This document shows positions 20,961 to 33,299 of a DNA stretch of 64,000 nt, piece after piece. The notes under the pieces were generated by a model, which saw only the letters and a list, made by a program, of their open reading frames with translations, ran no database searches and had not been told where the DNA came from. The DNA lies in NCBI GenBank assembly GCA_022747635.1, contig JAKTNV010000002.1, positions 106,453,369 through 106,517,368 on the forward strand, read 5' to 3'. The translations under genes were made by a program, and so were the position numbers. The first letter of the stretch is position 1. Each line of letters opens with the position of its first letter. This DNA is from Hetaerina americana (Eukaryota > Arthropoda > Insecta > Odonata > Calopterygidae).

Positions 20961-23040
20961 GAGTATTAGATAAGGATGGAAAGGAACGACTCGAAGAATA
21001 GTCTAGTTTAGTAGATGACTCCCGAGGGTATGTTTAGCGAGTCATTATTTGAGTTTGGACGGCTTTGATACGGTGACGAAATGGACGTCGACGGAATATA
21101 TAGTGGAGTAGAGGTACCTTTTAGGGGACGGCTTGGAGAGATGCTTTTTTTCTCCTCCTCGTGTTACCGCTGAACATCTCTTAATATCTGGTAATCCATC
21201 CGAACAATTAGAGTATACGATGTATATATTTTCGGCACTTCACGGGTACATGGCGTCACGTAAATTCATCCGTTGAGTTTAATTGGAAAAATTCTGTTTC
21301 CATCGTACGTGTCGGCAGGGAAGTACAGAATCACGGACGTCATGCTGAAATAAGCGAAAGCACCACCCTCCGGGTAAAAATTACTCCTAAATTTCCATGA
21401 ATATCCAGAAATTTCCTCATGTACTGGAACAACTTTACATGCATTACCATTGGGGGGGGTCTTGAATAGATATCCATTTGTACCCCTCCTATTAAGTAAT
21501 TTCACCTACGATAAGATTTTATCAATTTTTTCTGAGGGTTCGAGGAAATCAGACGACCCCGTTCTTTTTTAAGTACAAGCTGGAAAGAACATCTGATCGT
21601 TTGATAAATGCAACCGTTCATTCACGTATTTGCGACTACGTATGGAAAATGAGCGAAGGCAAGCTGTTTTTTTACATGCATGGCATCTAATCACTCTTGC
21701 TTCAGTTGATTTTCCGTAAATTTCGGTTTTGACGTAGTTGGAGAAGGCTCTGGATTCACCTCAATGCCCTTCAGCATTGAGTAACTCGTACCGCAATACA
21801 TTAACTCGGGGAAGATTTTGCCGGCCCTTTTTGAAGGTTGATCATGGCATCATGGTTAACTGATATTGTACTTGTTGTATGTATGCAGCTGTGGCGTGGG
21901 GTTAAGCTTGAAGCGGTCGAGATCCCCTCGAGTACACTTTGACTACTTCCATTTTAGTCCCACATGATCCGTGAAGAGTTACAGGAATTTCATAGGACAT
22001 GAAACGGAAACTGTGGGTTTCATTGGTGGTTGATATTATTTTGAAATTAGCTTTTTACCTATGCCCTTTGGCAGTAACTCACCACTCTAGATTGGAAATG
22101 AATTTTCGAAATCCATTTCCAAAGAGTCCCCTCAGGCGTTCAGGGAGCGAAGGGTGCTCACGGACGAGCGACTCGCCACCGCTTCTCCAGGATTTGTGTC
22201 GACCGACTTGAATGAACTGAGTGCTTCCGTCCGTGACGTCCCGAAAGGGGTCATGGAGGGACGGCACTTTGATTTTGCCTTTCTTCCCAGTGTTTAATGA
22301 TATCTGGGTCAACGATTTATGCCCAAGAGTATTTCTACATATGAGCTCTAATTTTTAATCTCGATCAAGTCAAAGTTATACCTTTCTTTTCTTTTCGAAC
22401 CCCATTTTGTTCATGGGAAACAACATTATCGCATGTGAAAATGTATTATGCGAGTGATTTACATACGTATTCAGTTTTCGGAATCGCGAAATTAGGTATA
22501 GCATTAGCCGGATAATGTATCCATTACTCAATCGTAGGTTACATGATCGGGGGGAGTCAATACGTAGGTTCGGCACCAAGAGTCAATCGATTGAATTACT
22601 ACTTCCAGGGTATGCCTTCCCGTAGAAAGCGGTAAGTTAGACTGCCATCGGAGCGACTTTTACAGTGGAGGTTTCAAACTCGTGGAGAAGAAACACTTAA
22701 AGATGAGCTCCTATGGTGCGCGCATAATTTTCTCGCAGGCGTGTTTGAGTTCCTTTCTCTTCGAGCCCCGAAATCTTTTTGAGGTCTCCCCGCGCACCTC
22801 TCCCAATTCCGCACTCACGAACGCTCGATTATCCCGCGAGAGCAGTCGATCCGCGCGCATCGGAACATTCTCGTCAACAACATCAGGGTGCCTGTTTGCA
22901 GTTTTTCGATAGCCGGGGACCCCGAGTAATTTTTATTTTCGCCCAGTGCCGAGGTGGTAAATCACGCTGTTTGTCGGCGGGAGAGGAACAATGAGGCAAG
23001 ATAGGAATTTCGACGAATAAAAGTCATCTCCGAGACGATC
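20961..23040. other. CpG-rich intergenic sequence without recognised gene
   Basis: Moderately CpG-rich, with several short open frames on both strands (21266-21505, 22079-22312, 22682-22994). None shows a family resemblance or paired splice sites that I can support. It may contain 5' regulatory sequence. Confidence 0.4.
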
Positions 23041-23960
23041 CCTCGCCGTCCCACCCACCACGAACTGAGGGCTCCACCTCCACTCGGGACCCCCGCCCCC
23101 CCACCCAAGCTCCCCGGAGGGCGGTTCAGAAGGGGGGAAGGTGGGAGAGGAGGATGTTTTAAAAAAAAGTGGGGAACTCACGAAAAGATGTCTGGTGGGG
23201 GTGGGGATTGGTGACATAATTTTCCCACTCCGTCTCCTTCAATCGCTTCAACCCCTCCGTTCACCCCCATGCCCTCCTTGCCCTTCGCCCTCCGGCCCAT
23301 CTCCTCCCCCCTCCCGCGCGCCCCTGTACCCAGATTCATTCTCCCATCTCCCCCCCCCCCACCCCCCACGGACTAATGCATGCACTCTCCCCCCACCCAC
23401 CCGAGAGTCTCCCATTCCTCGATCGCTCACGGCCATCACCGTTGTTTCCCTATCTCTCCCCTGCCCCCCCCCCCGGTTGCCTTATCCTCTGCGCACACAA
23501 CATCCACGCGCCCATCCCCCCCTCGCCTCCGACCTCTGCATTACTTGACGTGTGTTGGGGGAGGTTGGGGGGGACCCTCGGCTCCTACACCCCAACCCCC
23601 CCGACGGCTCCTCTCCACCGTTCCCCCGACCACCTGCCATGGCGCACGCACCGATTTCTCTTTTGTTTTATGACCGGTGTACGCCATCACGGCAAGTACC
23701 TACCTAATATTTACCACCGACTTCACACAAAAGGACATTCTTTTCCCCCGTCCCGACAACGTTCCCCTCCCTCCCTTGTTCCATCTCCCGCCCGAACTCC
23801 CACGAACTTGCTTTTGCGCATTCTTCCTCTTACCCCAGGGGCGCACACACTCGACTATTTATGGAAACGTAAACCAAGGTTAAATTTATCATTTTCTGTC
23901 TCTCATCATCTTCCCTCTCCTTCCCCACCCCTCACCACACTCTCTCGGGCGCATTCTGTC
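23040..23960 (-). other. C-rich tract (G-rich on minus strand), low-complexity
   Basis: Long C runs (for example about 23350-23369, 23463-23474 and 23516-23523) and CCTCC/CACCC repeats give the minus strand strong G-quadruplex potential. This is the mirror of the plus-strand G-rich tract at 20.4-20.96 kb. Several frames are open together for more than 100 codons (23141-23548, 23376-24017, 23380-23673), all Pro/Ser/His-rich. That is what C-rich DNA gives in any frame, so I reject coding. Confidence 0.6.
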
Positions 23961-24017
23961 GCGTTTAGTCCAATCGTTTTGCGTCTTCGGTCGACTGGTC
24001 CAGACAATGGAGATTAA

Positions 24018-26190
24018 TTACTGCTTTGCGCGTGTACACAGAATCGTATATTCTCGCCGAATCCCCTTTTCCACCATCCCCCTCCCCATCACCAGTTTTT
24101 CCCGAAGAATAATTGGTATCGTGAGCAAAATTAGATGCTGATAAGATGTTTGAATAAGATATCGAAGGACTTCATTTTCCAGCGACATATGTGGCGGTCG
24201 CGCTGAAACCTTTAAAAGGGAAAGCACTCAATTTTGGTTGTATCATCCGAGAGACATCAAATAAAGTATCGCCATACATTCATGAATTTTTCTGGTGAAT
24301 TTTTTATGAACATTTTTGAGGAAAAATGTCGTGCTTCATACGTTTCTGAAACTAAACGGAAGGGTACGGGTGAGGATATCTTTTTCCTCTTCATGTAATG
24401 ATATAACCGAGGACATCGTGCAAATTTTGGATTTTTCACCGTTTTTTTTCTTTCTGAAATTGATGCATTTTTTAAAAGTTTTTCGTACCGATCGTTTTAA
24501 TAATGCTACTAAATATTTATCAAAATTGCCATAAGTTCACTGGATTTTCTAGTGGGTTCCTTCGATGAACCTTTCTCAGTGTAGATACGACACTTATCTG
24601 TGGTACGATTCATTCTTCAATATATGCCGCAGAATCTAATATTGCTCAAAGTGTATTTTCATCAGAGGTCTCCATTAAAAACACAGAGTTTTTTTGGTGG
24701 AACTAAGAGTCAGAGGAGCAATTGGAAAAGAGGTATTTTTAACACTGCTGTTGTTTTTTTAATACTAGGAGTTTGCAGTTTATTACCTTTTTTTGCTTCT
24801 AAAATAGCTGGCAAATTAATTAGCTAACTTTGTCAACACCATTCCTGAAGGTTTCTCTGATTATATTAGATTCTACGTTTCCAAAATATTCTTTATAGAA
24901 TCATTGAACGGGATTTATTGTACGAAATATAAACTTGGGAACACTTCATAAGTCAAGCACTAATATATTTCAGTTACAAAAATGTTCAAGACATTTAATA
25001 TGCAACCATAAACCAGACTAATTTGTAGGATAATTCAATGGTATGCGTTCCCTAAAATCGTGGAGAAGGATTTAATGCAGTTTGTAATCATGGTTATCAG
25101 AGGAGAAGCTTAGCTGCTGTTTTGACTTTGAATTGAAATTTAGGATCATTTGTACCAGTGAAGCAGAGGAAGGGATGAGCTCTTTTGGGATTTAAAACCA
25201 CTAAATTAATTGGATTTTTGGAGGTTTGGTGTAACTGGTAGAGTAAACAGAGATTAGAAGAGACTGTACGGGAGCATTTGGAGATGTCGAAGTCTACATA
25301 CAGGTCTGTATGGCCAGCTCAACCCGTTTGCTGATGTTAATCGGTCTCGATAAGGCTCCAGCGAATGAGTTGGACCGTAATGACAATGAGGGGGGGGGGG
25401 GTGGAGGGGGTAGATGGTAAGAAACTAACAAGGGCCCATTATTTTCTTTTTCTCTTATTGATACTTTTAAAATAAAAATGCCAATTATGACCCAAGGGTT
25501 TCCGGTAAAATCAACGTTTCCGGGTTCCCCTTATGGAATTAAGATACTATTAATTGTGGAAATCATAAAGTTCGTAAATTATCCTAGGGTTTCAGAATTG
25601 GAAATAGGCTTGTTAATAATCAGAAGTAAAAATGAGGTTAAGTTTCGAGAGGATCTTATCATTTTATTCGAATTTAATATGCGTAAAATTAATCCAAAAA
25701 CCAAAGGTCCAAAAGTTATTTCTTGCACAACCGTTCAATTTTCTGACTCCGTTCTCTTTGTGCAAATAGTGCTGAAACGACATGATTCTCTTCAAATTCC
25801 AGGTTCTGTTTTGCATTGGTCACATGAAGAGGCAGTTTAAATTTTTGCGATCGCGTTTATGGTCATTCAAGTTAGTTTGAAAAACCTGGCAGCCGAAATA
25901 CTCATAAGAGAGGCATGTATGGCTGATTGGCAATTTCACCAATAGTAATACCGACCACTTCTTAAGGTGGAGAAAAGGGTTTCTCTTTTGAGTTTCAAAT
26001 TTCAGTAATATTGTTTTTTCCTCCTATTCAACATCTTATTGATAAAAATTAATGCTCATTGAAGATCAAGACCAACCGACGTCCATCTTCTTGTTCATTT
26101 AATTAATCATCCAAAAACAGCCTAATTTATTTGTCCTTTATATTGGATTTATTTACAATAATATAACATTAAAGACAATTACAAGCAACC
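24018..26190. other. Intergenic sequence, nothing recognised
   Basis: Mostly AT-rich. It contains a G run at 25389-25413. The 120-codon plus-strand frame at 25478-25840 has no recognisable domain, signal peptide or codon pattern and is treated as chance. Confidence 0.4.
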
Positions 26191-26192
26191 AA

Positions 26193-26290
26193 GTCCTATG
26201 TGGAGGGAAACCCGCCTAGGAATCGAATCCGAGACCTCTGGGTTGGCAAGCTATCTCTCCGCCACCGAGACCCCCGCTGCCCCCGCCATC
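26193..26290 (-). repeat. tRNA-like SINE head fragment, minus strand
   Basis: The minus strand reads an A-box-like GTGGCGGAGAGATAGC and a B-box-like GATTCGATTCC about 35 bases later. This is the pattern of a pol III tRNA-derived SINE head. No acceptor stem pairs and no tail was identified. It differs from families A-C. Confidence 0.5.
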
Positions 26291-27795
26291 CATTGTTAAA
26301 TCCTCATTAATATTCTACAGAAAATAATTTCACTCATTTTTTAAAAAGCATAAGTAAGCAATTGAATAAGATGTGATTAAAAATCAAAGCTCTCTTTCAA
26401 TTAAGGAGAGAGATCCGCGGTTCAAGGAAAAGCGGACGAACTCCGATTTATTAAGTCGGAGTAATTTCAAAGATCTCTCATCCGCCATCCGTGGGAATAC
26501 AAAAGGATGGCTTTATAATTGTGCAAAACTGAAGGCTGGAATTTTTTGTGACCATTGAACAATTTTATTCAGAACTCTTCAACATATCGGAGGAAGCGAT
26601 TAAATAGTTTCCCAGCATAGTTGCTCCATGCCTCAGAAAATGGAATTTTTTACAGCTGTGGGGAAATTAATTTTATCAAAGATGCAGCTATTCTCGTTTA
26701 ATGCCAAATGATTGATTCTCATTAAACGTTGAAATAGTCGGCGTTTCCTCTCAAAACACCCTACGGAGTTAACCTTCACATGGCCGGGAGCTAAATTTTT
26801 CGTGCTAATCCCATGCCTCATGTGATGTTTTGCCTTTTTCTTCACTCTGGAAATATTCAAGTAACGAATAAAAGGAATGATGGAAATGCTGCTGCACGCG
26901 ATGTTTCAAGATCAGGCAGCTGAACAGGTTTTGAGGAACTTACTAACTTCTCTTTCCTCTCATATTCTGAATAATACGGCTGTTTTGTCTCCTTCCAGCG
27001 GGCTGGTACCCACGTGTAAATCAAAAGGTGGTCGGCTCTGACCTTCCTTGCTGCACGGGTAATTTACGGGCTCTTTATTCGAGAAGTTCAGTCTCACAAG
27101 ACTTATTAAGGCATATTTTTCTTTAATTTTAACAGCGCTTCCAAGGTAATTGGTGATTTAATGTGACGTTTAAGATATTTAATGGATCCTTTCAATGCGA
27201 TTAAGGCACACAAATGTATATTAATTATGGAGGTACCAGCGGCAGTATAGAGTTCATGTAATTGTGTACGGATTCACATGAAAATCGAAAGTGTGCAAAA
27301 ACGCCCGCAGGGCAGACAGCGAGGTGAGCCACATAAAAAGCTTTCGCCATTACGACGTTCCTTGACTGTGCAGGTGTTTAAATAGTCTGTTTCTGTAGGT
27401 TTAGCTCCCCATTTCTAAAATAGAGCCATTCACTCTTTCACATCATCTTGCTCTATCACAATGGGCACGCTTTACATGAATAAACATGTCAAACCACAGT
27501 CTTCAACACGAAGGTTATTTTGGTAGGTGATAGGTCAAACAATTCTGATACATACACTGAAATTATTATCTTCAGGAAAGTGGTCCAGGAAATCACACAA
27601 CTTGGGACCACCAGTCTAACATAAGACATTTTTTTGATGAATGAACAGGAATAAACATTATTGCGAAATCAATTACCTACCCATTTTAATTTATTTGGGG
27701 CAATGCAAAACTCCACTTTCCTCGACCAAGTTATTTGTTTGAAAATGTTTAAAACTAGATATTGCATAAAATTTAAAGATATCCATGAAGCTTGA
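26291..27795. other. Intergenic sequence, nothing recognised
   Basis: No supported gene. The plus-strand frame 26373-26558 and the minus-strand frame 26633-26860 were considered and show no family features. Confidence 0.4.
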
Positions 27796-28114
27796 ACCGG
27801 GATCGAGATGGAACGGTGGCCACCGTACTGGCTTCCCACCCAGAGGACCCGGGTTCAAATCCCGGCGGTGTTCAATATTTTTCTGTGGTATCTCGATCCC
27901 TACTTGAGGTGCTTCGTGGAGGTCACTTTGAGTGAGTACGCCGTCCGTCCGATGGGACGTTAAGCTGCGGACCCCTTGGCGCCTTTCCTAAAGAGTAGGC
28001 TAATGCCGACGCCGGGTTCCTCTCCACCCTTCATCCTTTCCTATCAATCCCCCGATGGCGCAAATGACCTCAGCTGTCGGCCGCCTCCCCTAAATATTAC
28101 TAATACTACTACCG
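27796..28114 (+). mobile_element. tRNA-derived SINE, family A, plus copy
   Basis: The head has a tRNA-like A-box region (ACGGTGGCCACCGTACTGGC) and a perfect B-box GGGTTCAAATCCCGG at about 27849-27863. A conserved body follows, with TCTCGATCCCT, ACTTTGAGTGAGTACG, GATGGGACGTTAAGCTG, TTGGCGCCTTTC, GACGCCGGGTTCCTCTCC and GATGGCGCAAATGACCTCAG, ending CCTCCCCTAAATA and ACT-type repeats. A second copy lies in minus orientation at 46858-47160 with about 85-90% agreement by eye. The element is about 320 bp. An 81-codon open frame across it is incidental. Confidence 0.85.
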
Positions 28115-31100
28115 TGACTTGCCGAGATGCAGTACTACTCGAAAAGTACCTCACTCATGCACAATGTGCACATTGTATAATACTCGGAAAAAGCAGTAAC
28201 CGGGTACGAGAATTTACATAAATTTAATATTTGTGTTAATATAAATTTTCTCAAAACTGGCAAAAGAGTAATTTACCTACATAAACACAACGGGAAGGCG
28301 ATAAAATGAGCGTCTCGGAATATGAGAAATATTTGTCAACCTCTCACTGGACCACCTGAAAGTACTGCGTCCAAAGCGGTAATATGATACTTTATCGGAG
28401 AAAAATTCATGGATATTGGAATTCCCCACGTTCGAGCATGCCTTTTTAATAACATATTTACTCAGCGTATGCATGATAAAAAAACGAGAAAGTGAATGCC
28501 TAAGAAACAATAGGTCAATATGAATTACAGATTCAGGTGTAATGAGGTGGAACTGTTCCATAATAACAGACACAAAAACTCTTGAAATTCCAATTAATAT
28601 TAAATGGAAAATCACCAGACAGAATTTCCGTCTCTGTTATCAATAGGTCAATAGTTGAATATTTGCAAAACTTTTTAGTTGGTCCCGTGCCAACAGCTAC
28701 TCCGAAAACCGTCTTGTACCGTAGTAATTTTATAAAATCTTTGTTTGCCTTCAAATTAGAATCCAAATATTCGATTGTTCTTGTAGAGTAGATAAGAACT
28801 GAAGAGAAAGTGGACATTTCAAACAGGAAGAGTATCAATGTCTATATTGACATAAATGTTGTTTCTCGCCCAAGATTATTATTGGATTGAGGACTACGAA
28901 AAATTATTTTTGGGGCAATGTGAAAATATGGTGCACTGAAGGATACAATATAGGGCAAAGGCAATAGCAAGCACGGGGGAGACACAGGTTCAGGAAAAGG
29001 AGGAACTTAAGAGACTTGTAACATTTCCTTACAGAACATTTTGTGATGAATTAGTTTTCGAAGAAAATATGCCGATTCTCCAGGTCATTAAAAAATATAT
29101 TTCTTTATAACACCAGATGCGGACCTTGCATTTTCAAAGTGATTAGTTGGTTCAAACGAAACATAAGGGAAACATTTCTACCGTTTTTCAAACGAATGCT
29201 GCAATAAAATGGAACACGAAACTTGATTATTGGAAATATTTGGTATGGAAACCAGTCAGTCTCAAAGAAGCTGGGTTTTATTATACAGATTAAAGGGAAA
29301 ATGTAGGAGAGAGGTGTAACTCCGCTTTAAGTAAGCCACGTCTGGAATAAGCGGTATTTTGTGTCCATGGGAGAAAACGTTAATCCAGGAATTAAAAGAG
29401 AAAATCCGCTGGGCTTGTTAAGAATTGCTAGGAGAAGAGAGTAAGCGTGACGGATATGCTGGAGGAATTAGGCTGGGAGTCCCTCCGTTCGCCAAGAGAG
29501 AAGTTAAGAATTGGACTTTCAGAAAGGTAGAGGGCCAAATGAATTATTTTAATACAAAATTATAATGGTAGGTAATGGTAGGAATGGTAGACAACCGAGA
29601 TAAAATAAGAGATTTAAGACACCGTCATCGACAGATTCAAGTATAGGTTCTTCTCTCGAACGATACACAATCATAACAAAATCGAAACCAATCACCCGAA
29701 TATGCTTACTTAAAGACTGAGATTTAATGATTAAGCCAAATATTGCTTATTGTATTCAGGCATGCATGAATTAATGGTTGTGCATTTAAGGCTTATTCAC
29801 AGTGGTGCCCCCCGCCACACGCTCTTTTGGCGGCTGGCGTAGTATTGTGTAGATGTAGATGATCTCAAACCTAACGCTTTCAGGTTCCTAGATATCTCAC
29901 AGAATACTTAATTTGTTAGAGTGCGCATCGTAATAAAGTCAATGAAGATATTTTATGCAGTACAATCATGCCCCTTTACGTTGCATTGGTGCAATGTGGA
30001 GATCACGGGTGCGATGGAATTCTTGAAAATTAGAATTGAGCCATAATGGTCGTCGTCTTTTTTTTCTTCGTGATTTTAGATTTTTCTGCAGTCCCCGCGA
30101 TCCCATAGCGGGTGAAGGGACTGACTAAGGACTTCTTTTCACACGTAAATATCTGGAGCAGGGAGCGGATACAAGTTTGAAAAACTTTTCACAGACAGCA
30201 TATCAACGCTAATCAATCTTTGTTTCGTCTGTCCATTCGATGGATGGAACGGGAGGCATAGAATAATTTCCTTGATTCCAAATGCATTTTAAACCTCGGA
30301 AACCACTGTAAATATCTTTTTAACCCAGTCTTTACTCATTATTTTCTTGATTAATACATCCATAGTGTAGGAGATAAATACATTGCACATGGAAGGTAGG
30401 AGGTTAGTTTTTGCAGAAAAATTTCAGTAATGGGTTTAAGCGATTTCTTTCAATATTCAAACATGTCTAAATACATAATAATCGAAAAATTCAATGCCGC
30501 TAAACCTGGAGAGATTATTGGACTTAATATTGTGTATTTCTTGGGAAGAAGGCTTATTGTTGTTCTTTGAGGGTATTAAAATTAATACGAAGATTTTAAC
30601 TCCACGTCTGGAAAAGATTTGCGAAAAGGCTGCATACGGCATGCATACGCAAATTCTTGAAACAGCTTTGAATGAACGTTATTTTTCTCCATTAACTGTT
30701 TTCTTTACGAAACTTTAATTCTCCAGGAAACATTTTCTCCCATATAAATATATAAAAAAGTATATATTGTTTTCTACAAACATATAAAATTAGGAATCAC
30801 TTCCAAGAGTTGTTTAATAATACTTACCTATTTGAACTGAAAGTATCCTTGACGGATTCATGCATCATTACTGAATATCTGGATTCTCGTGTACAATTAA
30901 TTTACGACTGCCGATTAGTTTCATAATTTGTAGTGATGTAACATGTCATTAGGCATATTATCAATTCCATAATAAGTTGGTTGGAACCGATAAAAACCGC
31001 CAATAAGGAATTCATTTGTTAAAAAGTGCTCGTGGGAATAAATTTAGGCGAAATAAATATCTAAGTGATGAAAATGGAAAGAAATGAATCATAAGACGGT

Positions 31101-31584
31101 GGACGGTAATGAAAGCACCGTCGGGAAGTTTCCAATTAATGTTGTAGGACACAGACGACTACTTTTAGAATGCAGGCCATGGACAATTTAACGAGGAAAG
31201 TATAAAATTGCCAAATATAGAATTGTCTGAGCCTACAGAATTTATCAATTTAACTATATTTATTTCAAATGAAGCATAAAAGTAACGGTTATTTCGGTTA
31301 GCTACACTAAGCATAAAGCATATATTCTAATGCATTTAATAACATATGACTAAAGTAACTTTTTGCAATAATTTGAAATGGTAGAGCATATACATGTGTT
31401 AATACATACGATATTGATCATAGCCATTATGCTCTGAGTGGGCAAGTTAAAAACATAGGCTTATGAATTCTTGAAATAATTTAGAAATTTTCTGTCGCAA
31501 GCTAATTTTTGCTGAAGCTATTACGTAATAGTTTTTCCCACTTATTTGTATATTGGATTTGGTGACAGTAAGGAATTGCATGAA
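28115..31584. other. Intergenic sequence, nothing firmly recognised
   Basis: Two overlapping minus-strand frames (28277-28615 and 28533-28838) leave about 560 bp open with a single frame change. They show no domain I can name. The remaining sequence (for example 29000-31580) is AT-rich, with no exon or repeat I can support. Confidence 0.4.
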
Positions 31585-31850
31585 AATGTCCTAGTTGCGG
31601 TTGGCGCTGTTCGTTCATTCCAGCCTGCTGCTTTTGCACCAAGTTTTCCTGTGTCTGTTTGAATGTCACGCATCCGCCTTGCGTTTGAGGTTGATGCTAT
31701 TGGTGTTGTGGCGGTTGATTTTGAAGCTGCCGCAGTCGTGGCTGCTGGTGTTTTTGCTGTTATTGATGTTAATTTGCTGAGTCTGTTTGTTCCTCGATTT
31801 ATGGGATGGCTATTGGAGTGCAGTAACAAAACTCCTGATTTGATTTTTTA
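31585..31850 (-). pseudogene. Degenerate inverted partial copy of the Gln-rich part of the bun first coding exon
   Basis: The minus strand of this segment aligns with plus-strand positions of about 35035-35300 in the bun exon. The best block (31614-31687 against 35192-35265) matches at about 65 of 74 positions without gaps, reading QTQGG, then TQENLVQKQQAGMN against the exon's TQQNLVQQQQAGMN. Further out the match drops and small indels appear (about 4 bp inserted, 10 bp lost), and the exon frame is broken (for example TAA after the QTQQ-like start). The copy lies about 1.7 kb upstream of the gene's 5' end, in the opposite orientation. It has no splice sites or start, so it is a pseudogenic fragment from an inverted duplication. 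A 95-codon open frame on it is in a different frame from bun and is incidental. Confidence 0.88.
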
Positions 31851-32084
31851 TGGGCATTGGATAGTTGAGAGGAAATCGCCCTGTAGAAAATATAATAGCT
31901 CCCTCCTCGTGGTATTAACAAGTTAAGACGAGCAAAAAGAGGTTAATTTCTTGTCATTAATTTAGATTAATTTGAAAAACAATAAAATAAGTGCAATGCA
32001 TCCTCTCGTATAGCATTTCAAGAACAATAAAATATTTATTAAAATTGGAAAATAACTGAATCAGTTATATATACAGGTGAAGGT

Positions 32085-32140
32085 GCCTAGAGAGACTTAT
32101 CCGGGAATCGCATCCGGACCCGGGTTGATTATTACTGTAT
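32085..32140 (-). repeat. Possible tRNA-SINE fragment
   Basis: The minus strand contains GGGTCCGGATGCGATTCCCGG, resembling a tRNA T-loop/B-box region and similar to the fragment at 26193-26290. It is short and uncertain, and lies next to a TA-rich microsatellite. Confidence 0.3.
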
Positions 32141-32191
32141 TAATATATATATATAAACATATATATATATATACACATGTATACATATATG
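32141..32191. repeat. (TA)n-rich microsatellite
   Basis: Interrupted TA repeats with ACA and CATG interruptions separate the small SINE-like fragment from the SINE at 32197. Confidence 0.8.
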
Positions 32192-32196
32192 TTTAT

Positions 32197-32470
32197 GTGG
32201 GTCGCGATAATCCAGGTGGTAGAGCTTTGAAATACTTACCGGAGGGTCCCGGGTTCGATTCCCAAGCAAGGCACTCTGGGCACCTGCAGCTCCACCCAAG
32301 CTATGCGATTTTTCGGGTACCAGGTCTTCCTAGGAAACCATCACCGGCACAGGGAAAGGAACTGACCCCCCTACCCTGATGTGTGAATTTCACACGCCGT
32401 ATAGGGCTTAGTACTGGGTGATCTCTACCATCACCTACCAAACCGACCTTCAGGTTGATTACTGTGTTTA
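32197..32470 (+). mobile_element. tRNA-derived SINE, family B, plus copy
   Basis: A tRNA-like head has an A-box-like GGTGGTAGAGC at about 32215-32225 and a B-box GGGTTCGATTCCC at 32251-32263. A body of about 200 bp follows, including ACCCAAGCTATGCGATTTTTC, CCATCACCGGCAC, GTGTGAATTTCACAC (an internal palindrome) and TAGGGCTTAGTACTGGG. It ends near GGTTGATTACTGTG at a TA microsatellite. A decayed minus-strand copy is at 18553-18790. Confidence 0.75.
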
Positions 32471-32474
32471 TGGT

Positions 32475-32494
32475 TTATATATATATATATAGTG

Positions 32495-32532
<38 letters not shown>
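32475..32532. repeat. (TA)n(CA)n compound microsatellite
   Basis: About 46 bp of TA repeats with one GTG interruption pass directly into six CA units, at the 3' end of the SINE at 32197-32470. Confidence 0.85.
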
Positions 32533-33299
32533 AGTACGTACGTATATACCTATCCATTTCCTTCATTAAACCTTCTTAAATAATTAAGGTGAATTCATTC
32601 TTCCACTATTTTCAAGGCTCTTTTTAGTGACACAGTATACCTGGTATTTAAAAATTCCTTCAATCATACAGTTTATCTTTACTGAGAAATCGACTCACTC
32701 CAAGAGATGAAAAGATTTTAACATTAAAAGTGATTTAAAGTTTGGCGCCCAAATTGAACTTGGTTCTTAGTTCTATAAAAGACCACAGTTGTCACTACTA
32801 TGCAAAAGCTCTGGTGAGTAAACCTCTTACTACTACGTAAAATTTATCGGGATTAAATAATGAGTATTACGGGAAAGAAATATTTTGCAGACATTAAAAA
32901 TATATTTCAAAATATTTAAACTAAATAATAAGTTATATAGTGGCAATGTCAACCGTTGCAGCATTCTGTTTAACAGGTCGAATAACAATTGACACACGAA
33001 ACTCATATCGCGGTACCAAACATCGTATCCTAGTTAGATATCCAATTTATCTAATAATTTGAGCTAAATGACTACTTTTCTCCATAATGATGATAAACGT
33101 TTTATCTACAATGAATACTAATCTCCTACTGCCCACGAAAAGTTGAGATAAGGGGAATAATAGAATCTCAACAAGGTATTTGAAATTAGCATTAATGACT
33201 CGATTAATCATCCCTCAAGAACTATCAGTATGATTGGATACTTGTGTAAAATACATTAGTTGGTTATTAAGATATTGTCAAGTAATACATATCTCCTTG

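Noticed and set aside
23376..24017. 213-codon plus-strand open frame
   Set aside because: It is a Pro/Ser/His-rich translation of a C-rich tract, with other frames equally open. It has no domain and no splice context.
25478..25840. 120-codon plus-strand frame as a gene
   Set aside because: No recognisable domain, signal or homologue in the window, and an unremarkable start context in AT-rich DNA.
31542..31829. 95-codon minus-strand frame as a real small gene
   Set aside because: It lies on the decayed bun copy but in a different frame from the homologous reading, so it is incidental.
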